The position numbers and the translations under genes are program-made. From JANLYC01 sp963815445 (GTDB lineage: Bacteria > Actinomycetota > Actinomycetes > Propionibacteriales > Nocardioidaceae): DNA of 64,000 nucleotides. Positions 1 to 7,167 of the stretch are shown in pieces (the stretch's first letter is position 1; each line of letters starts with the position of its first letter). Below the pieces are notes generated by a model. That model was not told the origin of the DNA and did no database searches. It worked only from the letters and a program-made list of their open reading frames with translations. The stretch covers positions 1 through 64,000 of the forward strand of contig CAWFGV010000004.1 of NCBI GenBank assembly GCA_963815445.1. The letters are read 5' to 3'.

Positions 1-136
1 AGCGGCGTACGTCCTCAGGAGTCAGCACCCGGCTCAGCCTAGGTGCCACGGAGGAAAACCCTTCGCCCACCGGCCACGCCCCCGGCTAGCCTCGCAAGAG
101 GACCACCGAGGTCCAGACGACAGAAGGAGCACGGAC

Positions 137-247
137 ATGCGGCAACTGCTCGGACAGATCGCTTTCAGCCATCCGAGCAACCAGAAGGCAGCCGCCCACC
201 ATGCCCACGCTCAACCTCGGGATCGTCGCCCATGTCGACGCCGGTAA
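137..247 (+). CDS. Putative 36-residue leader peptide overlapping the Tet-like gene
   Basis: A short frame starts at ATG 137, preceded by GAAGGAG at 123-129 with 7 nt spacing, a much better ribosome site than the one before the next gene. It encodes MRQLLGQIAF, continues to an Arg-rich end, and stops with TAA at 245-247, that is 45 nt inside the downstream GTPase gene and in another frame (start-to-start distance 64 nt). Leader peptides that sense ribosome stalling are known upstream of tet(M)-type and other ribosome-directed resistance genes, so translational or transcriptional attenuation is a reasonable guess. It may instead be fortuitous; no conservation data are available. Confidence 0.4.
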   Translation: MRQLLGQIAFSHPSNQKAAAHHAHAQPRDRRPCRRR

Positions 248-2132
248 GACCACGCTGACCGAGCGTCTCCTGTACGAGACCGGGGTCAGCTCCCACCTGG
301 GCCGCGTCGACCACGGCGACACCGTCACCGATGCCGACGCGCTCGAACGCCAACGGGGCATCACCATCCGCTCCGCCGTCGTGGCCTTCACGATCGGTGA
401 GCTGAAGGTCAACCTCATCGACACCCCGGGCCACTCCGACTTCGTCGCCGAGGTCGAGCGCGCCCTCGCGGTGCTGGACGGCGCCGTCCTGGTGGTCTCC
501 GCCGTCGAGGGCGTCCAGTCCCAGACTCGCGTCCTGATCCGCATCCTCGAACGTCTTCACATCCCCTTCCTGATCTTCGTCAACAAGATCGACCGGGTGG
601 GCGCGGCGTACGAGCCGACGATGGACGCGATCCGGGAGGCCGTCACCGGTGACGCGGTCGTCCTGACGCGTCCCGTCGAGCTGGGGACCCGGGCCGCGAC
701 CGTCCGACGTCGCCACGGTGACGAGTTCGTCGAGGACCTGACCGAACGGCTTGCCGAGTTCGACGACGACGTGCTGCGGCGCTATCTCGAGGATCTACCG
801 ATGACCGAGGCCGCCGCCTCGTCGGCACTGGCCGACCGCACGGCCACCGGCCAGCTGCACCCGGTGTGCTTCGGGTCGGCGCTCGCTGGCACCGGTGTCA
901 CTGACCTGATCGACGCGCTCCCCCGCTTTCTCCCCGCCCCGGCTCCGGACCCTGCCGCCGAGCTGCACGCGACCGTGTTCAAGGTCGAACGCGGGGTCGA
1001 AGGCCCAGGCCTCACCTACGCACGCCTGTATGCCGGAACCTTGAGCCCGCGCGAGCACGTCGCCATCCACCACCGCTCCCCGACCGGCGCGGTGACCGAG
1101 CGCCAGGCGCTGGCCACCCGAGTGCAAACGTTCAGCCACGGAGCCGAACCGACGACGGAGGCGGCCAACGCCGGTGACATCGCCACGATCAGCGGTCTGG
1201 CCGACGTGGCGATCGGGGACCAGCTCGGTCGCTGGGACGCTTCGCGGGGCGGGCGCTACTTCCCGCCACCGGGGCTCGAGGCCGTCGTTCAGCCGCGCGA
1301 TCCCAGCGATCGACCCCGGCTGTTCGTCGCCCTGCAACGGCTGTCGGAGCAGGACCCGCTCATCGACGCCCGCCTCGACGGCCTCGACCAGGACATCACC
1401 GTGAGCGTCTACGGTGAGGTCCAGAAGGAGGTCATCGCATTCCGGCTCGACTCGGAGTACGGCGTCGCGGCCGACTTCCTGCCGACTCGCACCGTGTGCG
1501 TCGAACGCGTGACCGGAGTCGGTGAGGCCCTGGAGCAGGTGCGAACCGGGAACGCGTCCATGGGACTTCGAGTCGAGCCCGGACCTGCCGGGTCCGGGCT
1601 CCAGTACGGCATCGCCGTCGAACGTGGCTACCTGATCCCGTCCTTCCACGTCGCCATCGAGGAGACGTTGCCCATGGCGCTCGAGCGGGGCCTGTTCGGG
1701 TGGCGGGTGACGGACTGCCGCGTGACTCTCATCCACGCCCGGTACTCTGCTCCGACTCCACCGGCGGGCTACTACCGCGAACTCACCATGCGAGTGTTCG
1801 CCAGCGCGCTGGCACAGGCGTGCACGACCGTGTGCTCACCGGTCAGCGAGTTCGAGGCCGAGGTACCGGCCGATTCGCTGCGTCAGGTGCTGCACGTCCT
1901 GCACCTGCTCGGCGCGACCCCCCGGCCGCCCATGCCGTCCGAGACCCGCTGCCGGGTCACCGGCACCATCCCCACCGATCAGGTCGACAGCTGTCGCAAC
2001 CGGCTGCCCGGAATCACCCAGGGACAAGGGGTCTTCTTCGCCCAACCTTGCGGCTATGCGCCAGTGGTCGGCCCAGCACCACTGCGCCGCCCGCCCGTGA
2101 GCGTCCCGCAAAGACCCCGCCCTGTCGGATAA
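201..2132 (+). CDS. Tet(M)/OtrA-type ribosomal protection GTPase
   Basis: A 643-residue EF-G paralogue whose length matches the tetracycline ribosomal-protection family (about 640 residues) and is shorter than EF-G. GTPase motifs are intact: P-loop AHVDAGKT (residues 10-17), switch I RGITIR (52-57), DTPGH (74-78) and NKID (128-131). EF-G-like domains II-V follow. Family members bind the ribosome and release tetracycline by GTP hydrolysis; actinobacterial chromosomal relatives such as OtrA protect antibiotic producers or act as intrinsic resistance genes. Its own ribosome site is weak (AGAAGG about 12 nt before ATG 201), and a leader frame with a strong site overlaps the start. No mobile DNA is nearby, so it looks resident. 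The actual drug phenotype cannot be read from sequence. Confidence 0.85.
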   Translation: MPTLNLGIVAHVDAGKTTLTERLLYETGVSSHLGRVDHGDTVTDADALERQRGITIRSAVVAFTIGELKVNLIDTPGHSDFVAEVERALAVLDGAVLVVSAVEGVQSQTRVLIRILERLHIPFLIFVNKIDRVGAAYEPTMDAIREAVTGDAVVLTRPVELGTRAATVRRRHGDEFVEDLTERLAEFDDDVLRRYLEDLPMTEAAASSALADRTATGQLHPVCFGSALAGTGVTDLIDALPRFLPAPAPDPAAELHATVFKVERGVEGPGLTYARLYAGTLSPREHVAIHHRSPTGAVTERQALATRVQTFSHGAEPTTEAANAGDIATISGLADVAIGDQLGRWDASRGGRYFPPPGLEAVVQPRDPSDRPRLFVALQRLSEQDPLIDARLDGLDQDITVSVYGEVQKEVIAFRLDSEYGVAADFLPTRTVCVERVTGVGEALEQVRTGNASMGLRVEPGPAGSGLQYGIAVERGYLIPSFHVAIEETLPMALERGLFGWRVTDCRVTLIHARYSAPTPPAGYYRELTMRVFASALAQACTTVCSPVSEFEAEVPADSLRQVLHVLHLLGATPRPPMPSETRCRVTGTIPTDQVDSCRNRLPGITQGQGVFFAQPCGYAPVVGPAPLRRPPVSVPQRPRPVG

Positions 2133-2141
2133 CCTCGCGAC

Positions 2142-3203
2142 ATGGACGACGACGCCGACGAGGCCCGGGAAACGGATCCCATGGCTCTTCGTGCCGCCAG
2201 TTTCGGCTCCGTCGCGGCGGAGTACGCCGAGTTCCGTCCCGGCTACCCCGACGACGCCGTCGAGTGGCTGGTGGGACATGCACCTGCGCAGGTGCTCGAG
2301 CTCGGAGCAGGCACCGGAAAGCTGACCGAGCGTTTGGTGGCCCTCGGGCACGACGTGATGGCGACCGATCCGTCGGAGCAGATGCTGGACGAGCTGAACA
2401 AGGCCGTCCCGCGCGTGCGACGTACCGCGTGCCCGGCCGAGGATCTCCCGATGGCCAACGCGTCCTTCGACGTCGTCGTGGCTGCTCAGGCCTTCCACTG
2501 GTTCGACCACGAGCGTGCCCTTCCGGAGATCGCCCGGGTCCTGCGACCCGGCGGCGCGTTGGCCCTGGTGTGGAACAACGCCGACCAGAAGGTGCCGTGG
2601 GTCCGCAAGGTGTTCAGCCTGATCGGACTCGGTGACACCGACGTGGGCAACGATCCGGTGGCTGACTCCGAGCTGTTCGCTCCGAGTGCGAAACGGGTCG
2701 TGCGCCATTGGCAGTCGATGGACCGTCGCTCGCTGCTCGGCTTCTGCTCGTCGCAGTCCCTCGTCGCTACGTTGAGCGAGGACCGCCGAAGTGAGGTGCT
2801 CGACCAGGTTGGCGCGATCTACGACTCCTACGGGCGCGGACCGGACGGGATGCTCCTGCCGTGGAACACCTACTGCTACCGGGCCCGCGCGCTGGCTCAG
2901 GTCCAGGACCGCGGTGGCGTCGGTGGTCAGCTGACAGACCCGCCTGTCGACCATCCCCTCGACCCGTTCCATCCCGGCCACCCCGGTGGAGTTTCCAGCC
3001 AGCCCGATGGTCGCCAGCAGTGGTCCGGTGGCCCAGGCCAGTCCGGTGGTCGCCAGCAGTGGTCCAGCGGCCCAGGCCAGTCCGGTGGTCGCCAGCAGTG
3101 GTCCAGCGGCCCAGGCCAGTCCGGTGGTCGCCAGCAGTGGTCCAGCGGCGACCCCGTCGAGGAGGATGACCTCGACGACGGCCTCCTCGTCGACTTCCGC
3201 TAA
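2142..3203 (+). CDS. Class I SAM-dependent methyltransferase with repeat-containing C-terminal tail
   Basis: 353 residues. Motif I VLELGAGTG lies at residues 51-59, followed by an acidic MATDPSEQ motif, typical of the Methyltransf_11 family; the substrate is unknown. The catalytic part ends near residue 270. The last 80 or so residues are low complexity and contain four 13-residue repeats (GQSGGRQQWSSGP; residues 286-337) encoded by a 39-bp minisatellite, then an acidic end. The start at 2142 is supported by a -10-like TAACCT (2130-2135) ending 6 nt before ATG, suggesting a leaderless mRNA; this box overlaps the stop codon of the GTPase gene. An alternative ATG lies at 2181. The tail is not expected in this family and looks like recent tandem expansion. 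Confidence 0.85.
   Translation: MDDDADEARETDPMALRAASFGSVAAEYAEFRPGYPDDAVEWLVGHAPAQVLELGAGTGKLTERLVALGHDVMATDPSEQMLDELNKAVPRVRRTACPAEDLPMANASFDVVVAAQAFHWFDHERALPEIARVLRPGGALALVWNNADQKVPWVRKVFSLIGLGDTDVGNDPVADSELFAPSAKRVVRHWQSMDRRSLLGFCSSQSLVATLSEDRRSEVLDQVGAIYDSYGRGPDGMLLPWNTYCYRARALAQVQDRGGVGGQLTDPPVDHPLDPFHPGHPGGVSSQPDGRQQWSGGPGQSGGRQQWSSGPGQSGGRQQWSSGPGQSGGRQQWSSGDPVEEDDLDDGLLVDFR
2997..3152 (+). repeat. 39-bp in-frame minisatellite, 4 copies
   Basis: Four head-to-tail 39-bp units. The first is degenerate (SQPDGRQQWSGGP), the next two are identical (GQSGGRQQWSSGP) and the last ends in Asp. The period is a multiple of three, so copy changes keep the methyltransferase frame. Near identity of units 2-4 at DNA level indicates recent duplication. 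It lies 68 bp before copy E1 of the 80-bp palindromic element. Confidence 0.95.
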
Positions 3204-3220
3204 CGCTCCCTGCCCTGGCT

Positions 3221-3300
3221 GGCCCTCCGCGTTTGCCTAGTTCACAAGCCAGGTGGCTTCTGAACTAGGCAGATTCCCCTTGCAGACAAGGGGTTTGCCT
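3221..3300 (+). repeat. Palindromic intergenic element, copy E1
   Basis: First of five copies. The conserved left half reads GGCCCTCCGC, then GTTTGCCTAGTTCACAAGCC, then AGGTGGCTTC; the right half (3261-3300) is variable. The central dyad pairs TGCCTAGTTCACAAGCCA (3234-3251) with TGGCTTCTGAACTAGGCA (3254-3271), with one mismatch. This copy carries a second hairpin, CCCCTTG-CAGA-CAAGGGG at 3276-3293. It sits between two convergent genes, so it could act as a bidirectional terminator here, but other copies are not placed that way. Confidence 0.9.
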
Positions 3301-3303
3301 CGG

Positions 3304-3744
3304 TCACCTATAAGGCCGCGTACGACGCATCGGCACGTGCGGTATGCCGTCATCGAGATAGTCCGGCCCCGTCCGGACAAAGCCGAGCCCGGCGTACCAG
3401 CCCTCCAGGTAGACCTGTGCGTCCAACACGATGACCCGATCACCCAGGTCACCCAACACCCGGTCCATCAACCGTCCCGCCAATCCGGTCGCCCGGTGCG
3501 ATCCCGCCACGCACACCCGGCCGATCCGCGCGGCCCCGTCGGGCTCGTCGAGCACCCGAAGACACGCCACCGGGCGCCCGGCGTCCACGGCATACACATG
3601 CCGGGTGCCGGGTTCGACGTCACGACCGTCGAGGTCGAGGTAGACGCATTCCTGCTCCACCACGAACACCGAGGATCGCAGCTCCCACAGCCGGTATGCC
3701 GTCACGCGGTCCAGCTGCTCGAAGGTCCGGCTCAGGATCTCCAC
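3304..3744 (-). CDS. ElaA-like GNAT N-acetyltransferase
   Basis: 146 residues beginning VEILSRTFEQL from GTG at 3744. The N-terminal pattern LRSSVFVVEQECVYLDLDGRD is broken up here as LRSSVFVVEQ then CVYLDLDGRD and is typical of the ElaA branch of GNAT acetyltransferases, which use acetyl-CoA; the substrate is unknown. The later segment (RIGRVCVAGSHRATGLAGRL) fits the acetyl-CoA pyrophosphate loop. The frame is open much further upstream, but family length and a -10-like GACACT (3756 to 3751 on the minus strand) 6 nt before the GTG support this start. It is divergent from the DUF952 gene with 45 bp between the two starts. Confidence 0.8.
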   Translation of the reverse strand: MEILSRTFEQLDRVTAYRLWELRSSVFVVEQECVYLDLDGRDVEPGTRHVYAVDAGRPVACLRVLDEPDGAARIGRVCVAGSHRATGLAGRLMDRVLGDLGDRVIVLDAQVYLEGWYAGLGFVRTGPDYLDDGIPHVPMRRTRPYR

Positions 3745-3789
3745 GCCATCAGTGTCGCGGAGGCGCCCGAGCGATGCGACAGTGGCACT
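3745..3789. promoter_or_regulatory. Divergent leaderless promoter pair (elaA-like / DUF952)
   Basis: Only 45 bp separate two divergent GTG starts. On the minus strand GACACT (3756-3751) lies 6 nt before GTG 3744; on the plus strand GACAGT (3778-3783) lies 6 nt before GTG 3790. A 13-bp palindrome ACAGTG-G-CACTGT (3779-3791) covers the plus -10 and start. The two promoters must overlap, so mutual exclusion or shared control is possible. Confidence 0.5.
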
Positions 3790-4158
3790 GTGCTCATCTT
3801 CCACGCAGCGCTGCCAGCCGACTGGGACGCAGCCCGCCGAGACGGCCACTACGTGACCTCGACCCGTGGGGCGACGCTTGACGAGGTCGGCTTCATCCAC
3901 GCGAGCCAGAAAGGCCAGGTGCAACCCGTCCTCGACGCGTTCTACGCCGATCTCGACGAGCTCGTGCTGCTGCACATCGACACCGACCGGCTCACGTCTC
4001 CGTGGCGGCTCGACGACGTACCCGGCTCCGACGAGCCCTTCCCGCACATCTACGGTCCGCTGGACATCCAGGCGGTCGTGAAGACGACGCAACTTCGCCG
4101 AACGGCAGAGGGATGGGGCCTGCCGGCGGCACTGGCGGGTCACCAACTCGACTGTTAG
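3790..4158 (+). CDS. DUF952 family protein
   Basis: 122 residues starting at GTG 3790 (VLIFHAALPADW). The sequence pattern, with HAALPADWDAA near the start, GFIHASQKGQV in the middle and FPHIYGPLDIQAV near the end, is that of the DUF952 family, small proteins of unknown biochemical function found widely in bacteria. No signal peptide or membrane segment is visible. The start is chosen from family length and a -10-like hexamer 6 nt upstream. The TAG stop (4156-4158) is part of a TAGCGT hexamer that may be the -10 of the following acetate-uptake gene. Confidence 0.75.
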   Translation: MLIFHAALPADWDAARRDGHYVTSTRGATLDEVGFIHASQKGQVQPVLDAFYADLDELVLLHIDTDRLTSPWRLDDVPGSDEPFPHIYGPLDIQAVVKTTQLRRTAEGWGLPAALAGHQLDC

Positions 4159-4184
4159 CGTCGCAATATCAGGCCTATCAGGCC
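4156..4184 (+). promoter_or_regulatory. Candidate satP promoter with tandem TATCAGGCC repeat
   Basis: TAGCGT (4156-4161) resembles the actinobacterial -10 (TANNNT) and would start transcription near 4168. Immediately after is a perfect tandem pair TATCAGGCC-TATCAGGCC (4167-4184), located where a repressor would block the polymerase. Function is inferred from position only. Confidence 0.35.
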
Positions 4185-4207
4185 ACCCTCGCACAAGGGA
4201 GTCGCTG

Positions 4208-4843
4208 ATGAGCACCACCCGAGATCGGCTCGCTGCCGATCAACCCGCGCAAACCACCACTACGGCTTCCGCCGTATCCGCGGCAATCGCCGACCCGGCA
4301 CCCCTCGGCCTGGCCGCTTTCGCCCTCACCACGTTCGTCCTGAGCTGCGTGAACGCCGGGCTGCTGCCCGACACGGCCGAACCGGTCGTCTTCGGACTCG
4401 CCTTCGCCTACGGCGGCATCGCGCAGTTCGCGGCCGGCATCTGGGAGTTCGCCAAGGGCAACACCTTCGGCGCCACGGCGTTCTGCTCGTACGGCGCGTT
4501 CTGGGTGTCGTTCTGGTGGCTGACCGGCCATACCGACCTGTCGGGCATGAGCGCCACCGACGCGGCCCACGCGGTCGGCGTCTACCTGCTCGCCTGGGGC
4601 ATCTTCACCGCCTACATGACCGTGGCCGCGACCCGCGTCAGCGGAGCCGTCCTGGTCGTCTTCGCACTCCTGACCCTGACGTTCTTCCTGCTCGCCATCG
4701 GGGAGTTCGCCACGTCCACCGGCTGGCACCACCTCGGCGGTTGGGTCGGCCTGGCGACTGCCTTCGCCGCCTGGTACGCGTCGTTCGCCGGTGTCACCGC
4801 GTTCGCGTTCAAGCGTCCGATGATGCCCACCGGGCCGCGTTGA
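4208..4843 (+). CDS. satP: Acetate uptake transporter, GPR1/FUN34/YaaH (SatP) family
   Basis: 211 residues with about six membrane helices. The family signature appears as DPAPLGLAAFALTTF near residues 29-43, and the conserved GGIAQFAAGIWEF and FCSYGAFWVSFW segments follow. SatP proteins move acetate/succinate with protons across the inner membrane. The start ATG 4208 has AAGGGA 7 nt upstream. The next gene encodes acetyl-CoA synthetase 114 bp downstream on the same strand, so the pair forms an acetate import and activation unit; that context strongly supports the transport role. Confidence 0.9.
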   Translation: MSTTRDRLAADQPAQTTTTASAVSAAIADPAPLGLAAFALTTFVLSCVNAGLLPDTAEPVVFGLAFAYGGIAQFAAGIWEFAKGNTFGATAFCSYGAFWVSFWWLTGHTDLSGMSATDAAHAVGVYLLAWGIFTAYMTVAATRVSGAVLVVFALLTLTFFLLAIGEFATSTGWHHLGGWVGLATAFAAWYASFAGVTAFAFKRPMMPTGPR

Positions 4844-4957
4844 CCGGCTTGCCACAAAGAGGCGAGGCTGGTGGAGTGGCGGAGTGAGACGCGCCGCCAC
4901 GCCACCGGCCCGTCCTGACCGTTCAGTGACCGCCGTCCGCATCCTCGAGGAGTGACC

Positions 4958-6961
4958 ATGAACGACGACGCCCGGACCGGATCCGCTGCCAGCGACGGCA
5001 GTACCGAGACCCTCTCCAACCTGATGCGCGAAGAGCGCAGGTTCGAACCACCCGCCGACCTTGCCGCCCACGCCAACGTGACCGCCGCCGACTACCAGGC
5101 GGCTGAGGACGACCGGTTGGCCTTCTGGGCCAAACAGGCTGAGCGCATCACCTGGGCCGAGCCGTTCGACGAGGTGCTCGACTGGAGCAACCCGCCCTTC
5201 GCGAAGTGGTTCATCGGCGGCAAGGTCAACGCGGCGTACAACTGCGTCGACCGCCACGTCGAGGCAGGCAAGGGCGACAAGGTCGCCTACCACTGGATCG
5301 GTGAGCCCGAGGGCGACACCCGTGACATCACGTACGCCGAGCTGAAGGACGAGGTCTGTCAGGCCGCCAACGCCCTGATCGAGCTCGGCGTCAAGACCGG
5401 CGACCGGGTCGCGATCTACATGCCGATGATCCCCGAGACCGTCATCTCGATGCTCGCCTGCGCACGCATCGGCGCCCCGCACACCGTCGTGTTCGGCGGG
5501 TTCTCGGCCGACGCGCTGAAGGGGCGCATCCAGGACTGCGACGCGCGCGTCGTCATCACCGCCGACGGTGGCTACCGGCGCGGCGCCGCGTCAGCGCTGA
5601 AGCCGGCCGTCGACGACGCCGTGAAGCAGTGCCCCGACGTGCGGTCGGTCCTCGTCGTACGCCGGACGGGCCAGGACACCGAGATGGTCGACGGCCGCGA
5701 CGTCTGGTGGCACGACATCGTGGGGCGGCAGTCCACCGAGCACCAGCCCGAGGCGTTCGACGCGGAGCACCCGCTCTACGTCATGTACACCTCCGGCACC
5801 ACCGGCCAGCCGAAAGGCATCCTGCACACCACTGGGGGTTACCTGGTCGGCACCTCGTACACGCACTGGGCGATCTTCGACCTCAAACCCGACACCGACA
5901 TCTACTGGTGCGCGGCCGACATCGGCTGGGTGACCGGACACTCCTACATCGTCTACGGGCCACTCGCCAACGGCGCGACGTCGCTCATGTACGAAGGCAC
6001 CCCCGACACCCCGCACAAGGGTCGCTGGTGGGAGATCATCGCCGAGCACAAGGCGACGATCCTGTACTGCGCACCGACCGCGATCCGGACATTCATGAAG
6101 TGGGGGGCAGAGATCCCCGGCAAGTTCGACATGTCCTCTCTCCGGGTCATCGGCTCCGTGGGTGAGCCCATCAACCCCGAGGCCTACATCTGGTACCGCA
6201 AGGAGATCGGCGGTGACCGTGCGCCCGTGGTCGACACCTGGTGGCAGACCGAGACCGGCATGATCATGATCAGCCCGCTGCCGGGCGTGACCGCCGGCAA
6301 GCCCGGTTCGGCCATGAAGACGATCCCCGGTGTGGAGGCGCTGGTGATCGACGACGCCGGTGAGGCCGTCAAGCCCGGCTCCGGTGGCTACCTGGTGCTC
6401 ACGGAGCCGTGGCCGTCGATGTTGCGCACGATCTGGGGTGACGACGAGCGCTTCAAGGAGACGTACTGGTCGCGTTTCCCGGGGGTGTACTTCGCCGGGG
6501 ACGGGGCCAAGCTCGACGACGACGGCGACATCTGGCTGCTCGGCCGCGTGGACGACGTCATGAACGTGTCCGGGCACCGACTCTCGACCACCGAGATCGA
6601 GTCCGCCCTCGTGTCCCACCCCAAGGTCGCCGAGGCCGCCGTGGTCGGTGCCAACGACGAGATGACCGGCCAGGCGCCGGTCGCGTTCGTCATCCTGCGT
6701 GAGAGTGCCGGCGACGGCGGCGCGGACGTGGTGGCGGAACTGCGCAACCACGTCGCCAAGGAGATCGGCGCCATTGCCAAGCCGAGGTCGATCATGGTGG
6801 TGCCGGAACTCCCGAAGACCCGGTCGGGCAAGATCATGCGGCGCCTGCTGCGCGACGTGGCCGAGAACCGGCCGACCGGCGATGTCACCACCCTTGCCGA
6901 CTCGACCGTGATGGATCTGATCAAGGACAATCTCGCTGCCGGCAAGGCCGACGAGGACTGA
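4958..6961 (+). CDS. acs: Acetyl-CoA synthetase (AMP-forming)
   Basis: 667 residues, full length for Acs (about 650). It converts acetate, ATP and CoA to acetyl-CoA through acetyl-AMP. The ATP-binding loop YTSGTTGQPKG and the core motif region DTWWQTETGM are present. The C-terminal PKTRSGKIMRR carries the conserved lysine (about residue 625), which is the site of regulatory acetylation in well-studied homologues. ATG 4958 is preferred over GTG 4952 because GAGGAG (4947-4952) then has 5 nt spacing. It lies downstream of the SatP acetate permease. Antisense frames across it are shadows. Confidence 0.97.
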   Translation: MNDDARTGSAASDGSTETLSNLMREERRFEPPADLAAHANVTAADYQAAEDDRLAFWAKQAERITWAEPFDEVLDWSNPPFAKWFIGGKVNAAYNCVDRHVEAGKGDKVAYHWIGEPEGDTRDITYAELKDEVCQAANALIELGVKTGDRVAIYMPMIPETVISMLACARIGAPHTVVFGGFSADALKGRIQDCDARVVITADGGYRRGAASALKPAVDDAVKQCPDVRSVLVVRRTGQDTEMVDGRDVWWHDIVGRQSTEHQPEAFDAEHPLYVMYTSGTTGQPKGILHTTGGYLVGTSYTHWAIFDLKPDTDIYWCAADIGWVTGHSYIVYGPLANGATSLMYEGTPDTPHKGRWWEIIAEHKATILYCAPTAIRTFMKWGAEIPGKFDMSSLRVIGSVGEPINPEAYIWYRKEIGGDRAPVVDTWWQTETGMIMISPLPGVTAGKPGSAMKTIPGVEALVIDDAGEAVKPGSGGYLVLTEPWPSMLRTIWGDDERFKETYWSRFPGVYFAGDGAKLDDDGDIWLLGRVDDVMNVSGHRLSTTEIESALVSHPKVAEAAVVGANDEMTGQAPVAFVILRESAGDGGADVVAELRNHVAKEIGAIAKPRSIMVVPELPKTRSGKIMRRLLRDVAENRPTGDVTTLADSTVMDLIKDNLAAGKADED

Positions 6962-7090
6962 GCCGCGGGCAGGCGCGGCCCACGTGCGGCCCACCAGACA
7001 CCTGCCGTCCACTGTTTCGACCACTCCTGCGGCCCGAAACGGTGGACGCGGCGTGTCCGGTCAGTCGGCATGAGCAGGTCCGCGAGCCGA

Positions 7091-7096
7091 TAGGGT
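7091..7096 (+). promoter_or_regulatory. -10 element TAGGGT before nhaA
   Basis: TAGGGT fits the TANNNT -10 consensus and predicts a start near 7103-7104, giving a 5' leader of about 64 nt to nhaA ATG 7168. A GTG at 7104 would be leaderless, but its frame runs out of frame deep into nhaA and is unlikely to be a gene by itself. Confidence 0.45.
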
Positions 7097-7167
7097 GGCC
7101 ACGGTGAGCCGGGAAGTCTGGTCGGCGGCGTCGTACGGCGCCCGAACGCCAACGGACAAGGACGCTC

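Noticed and set aside
201..2132. Acquired resistance island
   Set aside because: No transposase, integrase or att-like repeats flank the gene; it is more likely a resident chromosomal homologue.
3221..3300. Elements E1-E5 as plain Rho-independent terminators
   Set aside because: E2 and E3 lie far from stop codons or between divergent genes, and the sequence outside the stem is as conserved as the stem.
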